From Marsupella aquatica (taxonomy: Eukaryota > Marchantiophyta), in the NCBI GenBank assembly GCA_973895155.1, contig OZ316892.1, positions 4,588,001 through 4,652,000 of the forward strand: DNA of 64,000 bases, written 5' to 3'. How positions within the stretch are numbered: the first letter of the stretch is position 1; each line of letters begins with the position of its first letter. Shown piece after piece: positions 11,972-24,010 of this stretch. A model generated the notes under the pieces. The model was not told the DNA's origin, ran no database searches, and saw only the letters and a program-made list of their open reading frames with translations. The translations under genes were made by a program, and so were the position numbers.

Positions 11972-13019
11972 ATGGACTCAGACTCAGACTGGTCTGACGA
12001 GGACATAAATAGATTTTCAGCTCGGCACTTGACGTGTTGCCAGAGTTAGACGAACCACTACAAACTCATGGGAGCATTCAGGTTCCCATTGTGCACCATT
12101 TCCAATCTGGAGTGCCAGATCGGGATACATACCATTTGGACGAATCAAAGTTGGTCGATGCAGGCCCTCAAGCTCCAAGTTTTCCAACGGATCATTCCGG
12201 ATCAGAGCTAAGAGATGGTTGCGGGCAACGACGTCCTAACAATCCAGCACACCACGAATCAGAGATGAGGCAAGCTCTCTCCAGCTCACCGGTGCCTGGA
12301 CCTGATCAAGGAGAAGCTCCAGAGACATCCGCTCCAGCTGTATCCAACTTTGAAGGCATGACGGAACGTCCAGCACTCATCACTGAAGACATGATTATGG
12401 AAGCCAGGCTATTAGCTTCTATGAAAAGATGGAGACGGCAAGATCGCCAATCTATGAAAAGATGGAGACGGCAAGATCGCCAATTCTTCCACAGTTACTG
12501 AGCAGTGTTGATTTAACTCTTCAGAAATTACAGCATGATAATGTTCCAGCCACATTGGAAATATTCACAAAGGAGGCTTGCAAATGGGTTTACAGATACA
12601 TGAGAGGCCAAAAGGACAGAAGAGTTGCAGTGCATCCTCAGCACATCAAGGATATACCAAAAAACTGGCGGCTTCAGAACCCTGGCAGCTTTTACCCCTC
12701 GGAAAAAGAATTTGAAGACATAGCACTAGACAACGGAATGGAGAAGCGCCAGGTCTCGAGCCTTTTTGAAAATGACAGGAAGAGGAATCTGAAGGAGAGC
12801 ACTGAGCTCGAAGGAAAACTGAAATCTCACTTTCAACCGCACATCACTAACGCTCTTAAAGATTGGCAAGCCCAGAATCCACGGCGTCGACACCCAAATA
12901 AAGACCAACGAAATGTTTTGATGGAGGAAACTGGATTGAACATAAAACAGATCGTGGATTGGTGTAATAACCACAGAGTTGGAAGAAATCGCTCCAGGAG
13001 AAGGAACATCCAAGTATGA
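11972..13019 (+). CDS. Protein with two tandem homeodomain-like (TALE/KN-type) units, copy A
   Basis: The C-terminal frame, 12429-13019 (196 residues), is open and holds two helix-turn-helix units. The first has WRLQNPGSFYPSEKEFEDIA then KRQVSSLFENDRKR. The second has WQAQNPRRRHPNKDQRNVLM then IKQIVDWCNNHRVGRNRSRR. Both keep the Asn and Arg of recognition helix 3 (N51 and R53) and the Trp-Asn-Pro-Tyr/His-Pro spacing of KN homeodomains. The acidic N-terminus (MDSDSDWSDEDI, ATG 11972) and the middle part lie in other frames. A short deletion near 12020 relative to copy B, and a perfect 33-bp tandem duplication at about 12418-12483, separate the frames. Either introns join them or the gene is decaying. 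It would bind DNA in the nucleus; partners are unknown. I do not recognise the family by name. Confidence 0.6.
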
Positions 13020-14198
13020 GACCTTTCAGCTTTGAGAAAAGTAGGTGTACACGTACACTCCTTGTTCCAGAGAATTGAATGTTATGCTAGGAATTCAACC
13101 TGGTTTGCTTTGGCTTAATGAGCCAAACTGGTTTTTTCCATCCTTGATTATCAATTTAAGTACTGTTAAGTTTGATGTGCCGTATGTACGGTAGACAGGA
13201 GGTCGATAATCCACTTGTCATGATGAGTCTCAAGTTGGCAGAGATCGGACTAGATTGGATTCGTGGGAGAAACCCTCCGCAACTATTGCACGTACTTGAA
13301 GATTATCATGTGAAGACTATCATGGAGACAAGAGGGGACAACATTTGTTTTGTAGTCATTTTTTAATCCGCTTTCCTGACTTCCAATCCCAACCTCGAAA
13401 TAATGATTCTATACATTTGGGAAATCAACTTGGTAAGACGCCCTGCAAAAATGAGACTGTCTAAACTAGGCGTTTGCAAAGGAGGAACCACGTACTTGCT
13501 TTGTTTATGGGATAATGTGTAGTAATGACAATTTGTTTGGGAACCTTCTCAGGAGCATTGTCAAAATAAGACCAAATATTATGGACTGTAAGTATTTTGT
13601 TATATTGCTAGGGATATATATCGCACTTAGTCCACCTATTGTGTGTGCCTACCTAAACCGGGACCTAAAAATGGTTGGGTGGTCTACTAGCCAATAACCA
13701 TTTTCAAATATTTTACAGAACTCGTTTTTGTGTCTTTATTGAAGTAGGCCAGGAATGTGGTAAGGTGATGACTCAGCTGCCGAACTTAGCTAAGTGCAAT
13801 TGTTTACCAAATTCTTGGATTTTAGCCCAAAGCTAATTGCAATGGTTTACCAATGCAAATTCATTTCACTTTTGGTGCTCTTTTTGCACTTACTTTTTGG
13901 GGCTCTTAATTTCACGTGGCCAAAGCTACCACGTAACCCACGCCAGAAGCTACCCAAGTTTAGGTTGTCTAGCTTTGATGGTAAAAGTGGTATACTTGGT
14001 GGTCTAAAGTCGTCTCTTTTAGTAAGTAGCAATTGTTTATGAAGCATGGAAGATGTTAGGTATTTACTTTTAGGTCTAGGCTTACTTTGTAATTGTAATT
14101 ACTCAAGCGTGCTTGGTTTAGGGTTTAGGGTTTAGGTTTATTCCAAGAATATTCTAAATTTATAGGGGTTAAAAAATAAATTTTTTTCTTACATTTTA
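13020..14198. other. Non-coding region with telomere-type repeat
   Basis: No gene is supported. 14115-14140 carries about three TTTAGGG units, the Arabidopsis-type telomere motif, here interstitial. Sequence from about 14.14 to 15.0 kb resembles, in reverse orientation, 19.96-20.8 kb, so the right part belongs to a transposon copy. Confidence 0.5.
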
Positions 14199-14259
14199 GG
14201 GGGTCCAAGGCCTAAAAACGTCACAGGTGATGGGGAGACATCCATATAGTGAGACCCCC
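14199..14259 (-). repeat. 61-bp GGGGGTC...GACCCCC module, copy 1
   Basis: On the minus strand it reads GGGGGTCTCACTATATGGAT, a CCCCATCAC box, TGTGACGTTTTTAGGCC and GACCCCC, followed by taaaat. Copies lie at 19407, 19960 and 59482. It is probably the end of a DNA transposon whose body extends toward 15.0 kb or toward lower coordinates. Confidence 0.75.
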
Positions 14260-15399
14260 GAGGTTCAGTAAAGCTCTCTTATGTATTCTTGTGCTGGACG
14301 TACAACCTCTGGTGAGCCTACTGGTGAGGTGAACCATGTATCTCCTGTGTCAACTACTAACGCATAGGTGGATGTTGTTCTAGCTTATGCATGCATGCTG
14401 TCTTATGAGTAATGGTAGTTTTACTCAACATAAGATAAAATATATAGCTAGTAAATCAATGTTTAAATTAACCTGCTATAGGAAACCTAGTTAGAGTTAC
14501 ACCCTCGATCAACCCGGTTACACTTGGGTTATATCTGCCAATTACATTACACACAATGGTTCAAGCAAAGAGAGGTTTTCACCAGCAATGAGCTATACTC
14601 CTGGCTAGCTATATGAACTCTAAGCCGGGATCTAAGCCTGGGATATATACATGTATATAGTAGTGTTGGAGCATCTACCCATTCTCTCTAGAAGAGGCAT
14701 TTTATATACACACAAGTTCAATCCTAGTTTGTTGCATAGAAAATCTTCGAAGTTGCGTAAAAATGTCATTGTACTAATAAAAGATATTGTGAAGTAAATA
14801 ATTATGTGATTCCTCAAAAAGTAAAATATGTTTTTGTGCAAAAGATATAGTTTACTTAAAGCTAGAGATCGTTCGATGAAAGATGTCAATGCCTAATACA
14901 TGATGTTGAATGTGCTAAAGATGTACTTGAGAAAAATATCATGGTGCAAAATATTTACTTTGTTACTAATATCTCATTGCATAAAAATTGTCATTGAGGA
15001 AAAGATGTCGTGAGGCAAAACAGAGGCTACAAGGACCATGCACCAAAGTGAGAATGATGGGTGGTATAGCATGGATGGTAGAAGGAGGAGCACATTCTAT
15101 ACATGGATAGTAAGGGGGAAGACTTTCTCATTTTTCTTCTTGCTTGGAAAAGGCTGTTCCACTCTTTCATTCATACCAAATATAATTATCGTATTAATTA
15201 TTTCCTTCTACTTTTTTAGTTTATTAATTATTATTTTCTTTCAAAAATCCCCACCAAATTTGAAAAGAAATAAAATGGACGCTGCTTTCTTATTAGTTTT
15301 TTACTAGCTCGATGCCTTTTACAGGAACTTCCATCAATAAACTTCCAGGAGCCACATGATTGAATTAAGAAAGGTCGAGATACGTATTTTCCATAAGTC

Positions 15400-15830
15400 A
15401 GTCAGAGTTGACATGGCCATCAAACTTAATTTGAAATTGAGTACGTGTGTAAAATATCCCGAAACTGTATTTACACATTTTAAGAAGCAAACGAAAAATC
15501 CATATACAGAAGAAATTGAATAGCTTTGTCAACTGTAACTATGGTGCAAGTGTAAGGCCCATAGCGTATCGACTCACCGGAAAGTAAGCAATTGAACACC
15601 AGAATGCTGCTGATTCTATTATGATTCTGAGAAACCCAGAACAGAGTACATATGTGACGCTGGACTATCAATCCTTAGTCCTCTGCTCACCGCCCGTTGT
15701 CCCGCTGCTGTCATCTGGCTACAGCGAATTGAAACCAAGATTGAGAGCGCTATTTCTTATGTCAGGCTGACACTACTAACCGACACCCATGGTTTGATGA
15801 GCACCAAACAGGTAACCTTCACAGTACTTA
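15400..15830 (+). repeat. Segmental duplication, marker segment U, copy 2
   Basis: Shares acagagtacatatgtgacgc, gtcatctggctacagcgaat and aggctgacactactaaccga with copies 1 and 3, in the same order. It is followed by the broken copy of gene X, as in copy 3. Confidence 0.85.
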
Positions 15831-15849
15831 GCAATATACTCAATCATAC

Positions 15850-16708
15850 GTGACCCTCCTCGATCTCAACGTTCGCCCGCATCCCAATCTTCCAGAAAGT
15901 CCCTCTCACCATTCATGTAGTTACATTCTCCTGAGCAACATGGACATAACCTCTTATCAGTTAAAATGCCATTGAGCAACATGGACATAACCTCTTATCA
16001 GTTAAAATGCCATTGAGCAACATGGACATAACCTCTTATCAGTTAAAATGCCATTGTCACAGATTGCACCCAAGTGATCTCTTGGCAAACCGTCAATTTG
16101 GGGACAACAATTCTCGATTTCCAGTACGCAAGGAACTCTGCCTTGTGTGCATACTAGACTCAAGGCATCCAGTACTTCTTGCTCTATCCTGGTGACCTCG
16201 TGATGGAGGCATACCGATTTTGGCCATTGCGATGGCAGCCAAATCATGCCATGACACAAATGAACTACGACCTTGTGGACAAATTCTAGGCATAAGAAGT
16301 ATATCAAGTTGTTCAAGTCTTCCTCCCTACGCATCAACCATTCCAACTTCTTATACATAATTAACACAAGGCGATGAAATCCAAAAACTTCTACCCTCCT
16401 CAAGATGCATATTCTCAGAACAGTTTGTCAATCCTCGTCCCTCAGCTACAATGTCAATTGCGATATTGTCAGGCAAGGCGTGCATAAATGTACTGAAGGC
16501 ATCACGCAATCCCGCACGCAATGGGATCTCTTTGCCTTGTCCCTACAATAGACAATCAATTACAATCAATGTGTTGAATTTCAGAATTGGCATCAAATCG
16601 GACATCACTTGGAAGCTTCTTTAAAGGCCTAGCTAAATCATGCAATCATGCACTAATCAGAAATATGGTCGATCATACCTGAAGTATGTTTTGTTTAATG
16701 AATGTCAT
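15850..16708 (-). pseudogene. Gene X, copy 2 (broken)
   Basis: A paralogue of the minus-strand gene at 21938-22709. The first exon (ATG at 16708, encoding MTFIKQNILQ) and most of the second exon are recognisable, including KLEWLMRREEDLNNLIY, HKVVVHLCHGMI, CCPQIDGLPRDHLGAICDN and DKRLCPCC. A frameshift lies near 16360, where FRMTTPCVMY of the intact copy is out of frame. The C-terminus is displaced by a threefold 41-bp duplication that ends the frame at 16002. The true C-terminal codons are still visible at about 15850-15930. Confidence 0.75.
15933..16055. repeat. 41-bp unit, three perfect tandem copies
   Basis: Units start with gagcaacatggacataacct at 15933, 15974 and 16015. The single-copy equivalent at about 22.03 kb encodes the CPCC region of gene X, so the expansion happened inside coding sequence and broke this copy. 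Confidence 0.95.
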
Positions 16709-17084
16709 AAGAGATGGACTTGTCGATTCGTCTGCTCTCTATGAAAGGCGGGGCCATACTGCAGTGCTAGTGCAGACTAAAATCAAGCTGTAGGTCGAAT
16801 AAGTGTGGCGGCTGCCTCAATCAGCAACAATTAATAGATGCTCAGGGATGGACTCATATATGCAAGAGCTAAGTACGTACGTCACTGTTGGCCTTACCTT
16901 CGAGTGGACTGGTGGGATCGAGAACAGAGTGGGATAGCTAGCTTTTTATATTGTAACATCAATAGATTGAGAGAATTTTTTAATTTTTCCTTCCCAGGCA
17001 TAAATAAAAAAGTGGTAGAGATAACTTGAATAACTTTTTATTGATATTTTAAACTAATTTTATGAAGTTCATCAATATAATACC

Positions 17085-17165
17085 ATTTTGGATTCTTACA
17101 AGGATTTGTATACTTTTGAATTTTTGGATTCTCACAAGGATTTGTATACGTTTGAATTATAGGAG
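17085..17165. repeat. Short tandem duplication in AT-rich sequence
   Basis: tttggattctcacaaggatt with a ttgtatac-ttgaatt tail occurs twice, about 40 bp apart. No gene is seen between about 16.75 and 17.99 kb; the stretch matches 22.76-23.68 kb as part of the segmental duplication. Confidence 0.7.
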
Positions 17166-17989
17166 AGTTTCCCATTATCACTTCGTTTTAGATAGTCCAA
17201 TAAATAAAAACATTTATAATATTTTGAAAATTCCTTTTTACTCCAAATTTATCAGATAATAGTATTCCTTGATGAATTTTTATTAAATCATCTTTCTTTA
17301 AATTACTTTCTCTCATTCGTTCAGAAGAGTTCAAATCTTTTGGATATTGTGCAGAGAAGAGAAAGTGAAGGACGAGAGATAGAGGGAGAACTTCTTATTG
17401 TAAACTCCAACAGATTGAGAGTAAAAGGTACTGACTAGTGATTCGCGCGAGGAATGAGTGAACAAGCAATGCATTTCATATATGTAGATCACTGGTCAAT
17501 ACATTGCTGCAACTAATTGAAGCAAATACGAACCAATGACAGGAAGGGCTAGCTAGCTTCTCAACACGGCGCTGAAACTAATTAATTGAAACAAAAGACT
17601 GAGGTACTCATCACAGGAAGCTAGGTGTTGTGGCAGATACTTCAACATCTCGTGCTTGTTTCGCTTCCCTGAACTAGTTAGAGGTAGGTGATTTATGTAG
17701 CAATAAGTTTTTAAATTATTAATGATATTTAAGAGTAATGCAGGGATGCTTGCAGCTAGAGGCCTGACATCTAGTTTCTTGCGCCTCTTTCTTACCAGCT
17801 GTTCACCAGGTCACCTAAATTCGACTACTCAAAATAATGCTGCATGCCCTAATTAATTAGCCTTGTATTGTTGCTAGTCATTTTCCTTCCTGTCATTGGT
17901 TAGTATTTGCTTAAACTGCATGGTCCAGGGAAGGAGGTCAGGAACGGACGTACTTACTTTGTAGGTGCATTGATCAGTTCCTATCAGTT

Positions 17990-18312
17990 CCCTCTGGATC
18001 CCGCCGGCCTCCCCCCCGACGAGAGTATATAACTAGGGTCTCGGGGCCTTGTTCTTCATTCTCTCTCTCTAGCTCCCACTTCTCTCTCTTGGGGCAGCCA
18101 CCCACCCAGAGTATCACATTGTTGGCCATCAACTCCTGGCTAGCTCTATAGATATTGTAATCAAGAGCTCTACTCTGAACCTCCTAGCTAGAACCGGTAT
18201 GTGCAGGAGAGTTTCAAGAGGTGTGCACCAGCAAAAGCGTAAGTTTTGACAGAACTAATTGGAGGACCAACACCAAGTCGATTCGCCCGGTCCCCAAACT
18301 CTCTTCAATTCA
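17990..18312 (+). promoter_or_regulatory. Orphan promoter and 5'UTR of the F-box gene, copy 2
   Basis: A TATA box (gtatataa, about 18025-18032) is followed by tctcggggccttgttcttca and a CT-rich leader, all matching 23.70-24.01 kb in front of the F-box gene. Similarity stops exactly at ctcttcaattcag (18312), which in copy 3 is the end of the leader exon (CAG|GTGCAG). After this point transposon-like sequence follows, so no F-box gene remains here. Confidence 0.75.
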
Positions 18313-19406
18313 GGGGTCTCAAATACCCCCCTCATAAGGGGTCTCGCCTTACAGGCCCTGCATAAAGGGCCCCGTGGTACAGGAGTTAGGGCCCACCGGA
18401 AAAAAGTGTGTGGAAGTGTGGGAGGCAGGTCTGCACAATGGGGTCACGGCATTTGATAGTTGACAGTGGCAGGTTCACTTCCCAATACTTTTGTGTGTGT
18501 GGACTTACACAGCGTCTTCCCAAGTAGGTGCCCCGGGGCCTTAAAAACATTGTCCTAATCAAAGCTGGGTGCCCGCTTTTTGGCCCCATGTCTGGACAAC
18601 TTTCTATCAGGCATGCATCTGCCTGCTTTGTATTGCCTCCCCGATTGCCTCCAGGAGATATTTGAGACCCCATATTGGGTCCAAGCAGTCTAAGCACCGT
18701 GAGGGCAGCCCTCCCTGGTCCTAGGTAACTCAAACCCTTGGACTCGTTCCAACTTCCAGGTGAGCCGCAGCCTTGCCGTAATCCCTTGCCGCCCAATTTA
18801 GAGTTGAAAGACTCATGGGGGCCAAACTATCAGGACTTAATGTGGTCCAGGGTGGCAGGTCTGGAGAAGTACATTTGAGGGGACCACCTCAGTCTTCTCA
18901 AACATCCATAAATTGTTGGAAAGTTTTACAAACCACACTACCACCCCATTTAAGGGGCATGGCATTGGCGAGTAAGGTGCCTCGTAAGCTTGGATGAGGT
19001 TACAAAAAGGGTTCAGTGGTGGACAGGCTAGCCACCTGTGCCCTCACCAATCCCAGTACTCTTGCCTAAATACCCTTACCAGTACCCAAATGCCTAGACA
19101 AAACTCCACAAGCAAGCAACTCAGTGCCTTTATCATCGCTTGCGGCAACTCCCATACAAATCCACACTTGCTCCTTAGCACGATAGTCGCGCAATGTCAG
19201 TCCCTTCTATCTGCACAAGCAACCAAAGCTCGGAGGGGTCACTTCCATGGAAGTGGCATATCACATGCGACAAAGTATAAGGCCATTTAAATGATTTTGG
19301 CGGAAGACTTATTAGGTCTTCAATGGAAACATAGGGTTGTTTAATTGCAAAATGCATATGTTTCATCACATGCTTGGTGTAGTACAACTTTATAGAAATT
19401 GACTTA

Positions 19407-19468
19407 GGGGGGTCTAAAACGACCCAAACCATCGCATGTGATGTTTGACCTTCATATAGTGACCCCCC
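19407..19468 (-). repeat. 61-bp module, copy 2
   Basis: On the minus strand it reads GGGGGGTCACTATATGAAGG, then TGCGATGGTTTGGGTCGTTT and AGACCCCCC followed by taagtc. It is more diverged than the others but has the same ends and length (62 bp). Confidence 0.7.
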
Positions 19469-19959
19469 TAGAACCAAAGACAACGGTAAGTAACGTATAT
19501 CATGATCTGACTAGGATCCCCAAGACCATTGTCTTGCCTCAAGCTCAACACGACTTCATTAGTAAGTAGGTTAGTGTTCAAATAGAACCTCTCGAGCCCT
19601 CATGGCATTGCCATAAGCTGACGCTAAGGTCAACACCCATTGTTCGTCCAGAACAACCCCGATACTGGGTGCCGCCCAAACTTCTCCACTTTTTATTTGT
19701 CACTAGCTGACTACCCTACCTCCAGTACATGCCTATGGCCCAAATAGCTAGCTTGTCCCAAATGCTAGGACCTATTCGGTCCCGACGCTAGCCATCACAG
19801 AGGAGCTCCGCGTTGGAGTTAGCAATGCCGAAGCTAAGTGGTAGGGTAGTCGAGTTTTGCAACTGGTTCCAAGGTCTATCTAAAAGTGAGCTGAGCCATG
19901 CCATGGCCCCAAGGGGTCTTGGCATTGGGGCGACCAAAGCTGAGTAAGTGACCAGGCTT

Positions 19960-20020
19960 GGGGGTCTCACTATATGTGGACCTCCCCATCACCTTCGACA
20001 TTGTTAGGCCTCAGACCCCC
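19960..20020 (+). repeat. 61-bp module, copy 3
   Basis: Begins GGGGGTCTCACTATATGTGG and ends CAGACCCCC, followed by taaaatataag, which parallels copy 1. Similarity to copy 1 continues for hundreds of bases on this side only. The GGGGG end therefore looks like the outer terminus. Confidence 0.75.
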
Positions 20021-21474
20021 TAAAATATAAGAATTTTAAAATATTTTTTAAACCCTATAAAGTTGGAATATTCCAAAAATTGGATTAAAAAGACCCTAAT
20101 ATTCTTATAAGTCTCAAAATTGAATTTAAAAGACCCTATTGTTCTTCTACAAAAATTCTTAAGTCTTCCCTTACAACCAATAAAATGACCATATCCTTCG
20201 TCGTACGTGACATATATGCCATTTTTGTGGAAGTGAAACCCCCGAGTGACCGGGGGCGACTTTAAGTAAACTAAGCTTAAAGTAACAAAAATTGGGGTTA
20301 CTTACCAATGAATGGAGTTTGAGGATGGAAGGGGTTGCAACAAAGGGCCATTGGACAGTCAGCCAAGCTGTGCCATTGCCCAAAGGGTCTTAGCATTGGG
20401 ACGGCCAAAGCCAAGTAAGCAACTACAACAACTTTAAGTTAAATGCTTAAAGTAACCAAAAAATTGGGGTTGTGAAATCAATGGGATTTGGGATGTAAGG
20501 GGTGACAAAAATTGTCCCTTGAAAAGGCAGGCAAGCCATTCCCTTGCCCCAAGGAGTCTTGCCATTGGGGCGGCCAAAGCCAAGTAAGCTTCACAACATC
20601 TTAGGTGACATGACATTTTTCTCCTTCATGACATCTTTTATCTTCACAACAATCATACATTACATATTTTTTCTTCACAACATCCTGGATAACACTTGAG
20701 ACATCTTCTTGACATCTTTTCTATCTTCTTGACATCTTTTCTTTCCATGACATTTTTGTGCAAAGCATGAGTCAGTGGTGAGCTATATATATAATGCATC
20801 TGCCCATTCTGAATAGAGGCAGTTATATACCCATTTGGGCTAGGGTTTACAATTTTATACGACCTTGGCTCCACCAGAACCTGACCCAAGGCTGCCTTCC
20901 TCTTCGTTGCTCGGTCGGGTGGATGCTCTTTCTCGCAACACCGATTTGGGTGTCCTTTTGTGGCCCCCACAACTTGGAGTATATGGACTGCTGAGCAACT
21001 GAAGACCGCCTCCTTGAAACCGAGCACTTGCCCCTACCGGTAGCTAATTAGCAGCTTGTTAAGTTTGGCCTTTCTATGGGTCCACAAAAATTCCGTCTGG
21101 ATTTGTTCTCCTCCGATCCTTCATTGTGGCTGGTGGATTGCTCTCTCTAGCTAGTCTTTTACAAGGACTTCATTGTTCTCTTGCTGTAACTCTCGTCCTC
21201 TTTATGTGTGGAATGACGAGGGACAAACAAAGAAGAGGCCAAGAGAGGGGAACCTGCCCTGCATTGCACTCCTCCGGCTCCGGTGTGGACCCTAACCAAG
21301 TGGCGGAGATAGATGACTCTCAAGATGAGGATCTTAACCTGTCAACGTTTGGTTAACTAAATTTTGAGGACGACGATTGAATTCAATGTTTTGACATATT
21401 ACAGTTAAATAGTAGGAAAATGCGCTTTGCGGCGCAAACCTGCAATGCGCAAAGTCGTCAGGTGGACCTCAGTC

Positions 21475-21925
21475 ATAATTGACACGGCCTTCAAACTTTG
21501 GAATCGAGTACGTGTGCAGAATAGCGCGAAACTGTATCCATATTGTAAGAATTGAGAAAATGAAAATGAAAAATAGAATCTATACATATATCCAGAAGAA
21601 ATTGAGTAGCTTGTCGACCGTATGGTGCAAATGTAAGGCTCATAGCCTATCACATCCACAAACCACACACGAGAATAAAACTCCGGTACGTAAGCAAGTA
21701 AACATTAGAATGCTAGCTCATTCTATTATGATCCTGGCCTGAAAAAGCCAGCACAGAGTACATATGTGACGCTAGACCTCAGTCCTGTGGTCACCGTCAA
21801 TTGTCCCGCTGCTGCCATCTGGCTACAGCAAATTCAAACCGAGAGCGCTAGTTTCCATATAAGGCTGACACTACTAACCGGCACCCATGTTTTCACGAGC
21901 ACCTAACAGGGAACCTTCACAGTCC
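21475..21925 (+). repeat. Segmental duplication, marker segment U, copy 3
   Basis: Contains gacacggccttcaaactttg, acagagtacatatgtgacgc, gctgccatctggctacagc and aggctgacactactaaccgg, in the order of copies 1 and 2. It is followed by the intact copy of gene X. Confidence 0.85.
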
Positions 21926-21937
21926 TAAGCAATATAC

Positions 21938-22709
21938 TCAATCATACCGACCTTCCTCGTTCTCAATGCTCGCATCCCACTTTTCCACATAGCCCCTCTC
22001 ACCATTCATATAGTTATATTCTTCTGAGCAACATGGACATAACCTCTTATCAGTTAAGATCCAATTGTCACAGATTGCACCCAAGTGATCTCTTGGCAAA
22101 CGGTCAATTTGGGGACAGCAATTCTCGACTTCCAGTATGCAAGGAGCTCTTCCTTGTGTGCATACTTGATTCAAGGCATCCAGTACTTCTTGCTCTGTCC
22201 TGGTGACTTCGTGAGGGCGGAATGCGAATTTTGTCCACATATATTCCGATGGCACCCGAATCATGCCATGACACAAATGAACTACGACCTTGTGGACAAA
22301 TCCTAGGCGTAAGTAGTATATCAGGTTGTTCAAGCCTCCCTCCCTACGCATCAACCATTCCAACTTCGTATACATAACACAAGGCGTTGTCATCCGAAAG
22401 CTTCTACCGTCCTCAGGATGCATATTCTCAGAATAGTTTATCCATCCACCTCCCTCAGCTACAATGTCACTTGCGATATCGTCAGTCAAGGCGCGCATAA
22501 ATGTACTGAAGGCGTCACGCAATGGAATCTCATTGCCTTGTCCCTACAAAAGACAATCAAATCCATACAGCTAGTCAACGTGTTGGATTTCGGAAATGGC
22601 ATCAAAACTTAAATCACTTGGAAGCTTTTAAAAAAGCCTAGATAAATCGTGCACTAATCAGAATTATATATGCTCATACTTGAAGTATGTTTTGTCTGAT
22701 GAATGCCAT
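21938..22709 (-). CDS. Gene X: unknown 211-residue protein with a CxxC-type C-terminus, two exons
   Basis: Exon 1 (22680-22709) encodes MAFIRQNILQ; the donor is CAA|GTATGA and the acceptor TTGTAG|GGACAA. Exon 2 is 21938-22543 and continues in frame to the stop. I do not recognise the family. Visible features are GGGWINYSENMHPEDGRSF, a basic KLEWLMRR segment, HKVVVHLCHG and a Cys/His-rich end (ENCCPQIDRLPRDHLGAICD, then DKRLCPCC) that could bind a metal. No signal peptide or membrane segment is seen. A broken paralogue lies at 15850-16708, and the two share flanks as part of the local duplication. The equivalent place in copy 1 (near 10.85 kb) has lost it. Confidence 0.7.
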
Positions 22710-23699
22710 AAGAGATGGACTTATGGATTCGTCTGCTCTCTATGTAAGGCCCGGAAGTACTGTAGTGCTAGCGCAGACTAAAATTAAGCTGTAGTCCCAA
22801 TAAGTGTGAGGCTGCCTCGATCAATCAGCATGCAACCATAATAGATGCTCAGCGATCGACTAGCTATTGCAAGAGCTAATTCACTGCCGACCCTGACTAC
22901 GGGTGCATAGACTGGTGGGATCGAGAAGTGAAAGTGAGGGACGAGAGAGAGGGATAGCTTCTTATATTCTAACTTCAACCGATTGAGAGTAAAAGTACTG
23001 ACGAATGACTGATGGGACAAGCAATGCAGAGAAGAGAAAGTGAAAGTGAAAGTGGAGGACGAGAGATAGACGGATAGCTTATTACTCTAAACTCCAATAG
23101 CTTCAGAGTAAAACTGACGAATGACTCGAGGAATGAGTGAACAAGGAATGCATTTCATATATGTCGCTCGTCAATACAATTCTGCAACTAATTGAAGCAA
23201 ATACTAATCACTGACAGGAAGGACATGTAGCTAATTTCTCAACACGGCGTTGCAACCAATTAATTGAAACACAAGACTGACTGATCGATGACCAATCGAA
23301 TGCTAGCTGTACGTACGTATTGTGATCGATGGATCAACATCTTGTGCTTGTTTCCCTTCCCTGAAGTAGTTAGAGCTAGGTGATTTACTTAGCAATAAGA
23401 TATTAAAATAAATTTAAGAGTAATGCAGGGATGCTTGCAGCGAGACGCTGGAGATCTGGTTTCTTGCGCTCACGAGCAAGCCTCTATCTTGCCAGCTGTT
23501 CACCGGGTCACTTTCAATCGACTACTCAAATGCTGCCCTAATTAACTAGCGGGGTATGGTTGCTAGTCATTTCCTTCCTGTCATTGGTTAGTATATGCTT
23601 CAACTACCTGGTCCGTGGAAGGATGTCAGGAACGTACCTATGTTTTAAGTCATTGATCAGTTCCGATCAGCCACTGTGGATCCCCCCCACCCCGAAAAC

Positions 23700-24010
23700 A
23701 GAGCATATAACGAGGGCCTCGGGGCCTTATTCGTCATTCTCTCTCTTTCTAGATCCCACTTCTCTCTCTTGGCGACAGCCCACTCACCTAGAGTATCACG
23801 TTGTTGCGCATCAACTTCTACCTATCAAGAGGTCTACTGTAAACGGGCGATGTAGTTCGTGCTTACCTCCTAGCTAGAATTAACCGATATATGCAGGAGA
23901 GGTTGGAGAGGAGTGCACAAGCAAAAGTGTAAGTTCTGACAGGATTAATTGGCCGGCGGACGACCAGCACCAATTTGGTTCGCCTCCAATTAAAGTCTCT
24001 TCAATTCAGG
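23700..24010 (+). promoter_or_regulatory. Promoter and leader exon of the F-box gene
   Basis: A TATA-like catataa at 23704-23710 is followed by the CT-rich leader (cattctctctctttctagat). A donor CAG|GTGCAG at about 24010 and an acceptor ttccatag at about 24478 would make an intron in the 5'UTR. The conserved twin at 18.0 kb supports the assignment. Confidence 0.6.

Larger units (their letters stand above)
18313..21400. mobile_element. Nested non-autonomous transposon sequence
   Basis: No coding capacity is recognisable. A 13-bp perfect inverted repeat, ggggtctcaaata at 18313-18325 and its complement at 18659-18671, bounds a 359-bp segment that starts directly at the broken F-box leader. Further right, three copies of a segment containing cttggcattggggcgaccaa and aagccaagtaag occur near 19.91, 20.38 and 20.55 kb. 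Sequence at 19.96-20.8 kb resembles 14.2-15.0 kb in reverse. Two of the 61-bp GGGGGTC modules are inside. Confidence 0.65.

Noticed and set aside
14115-14140. Chromosome end
   Set aside because: Only about three TTTAGGG units, with ordinary sequence on both sides.
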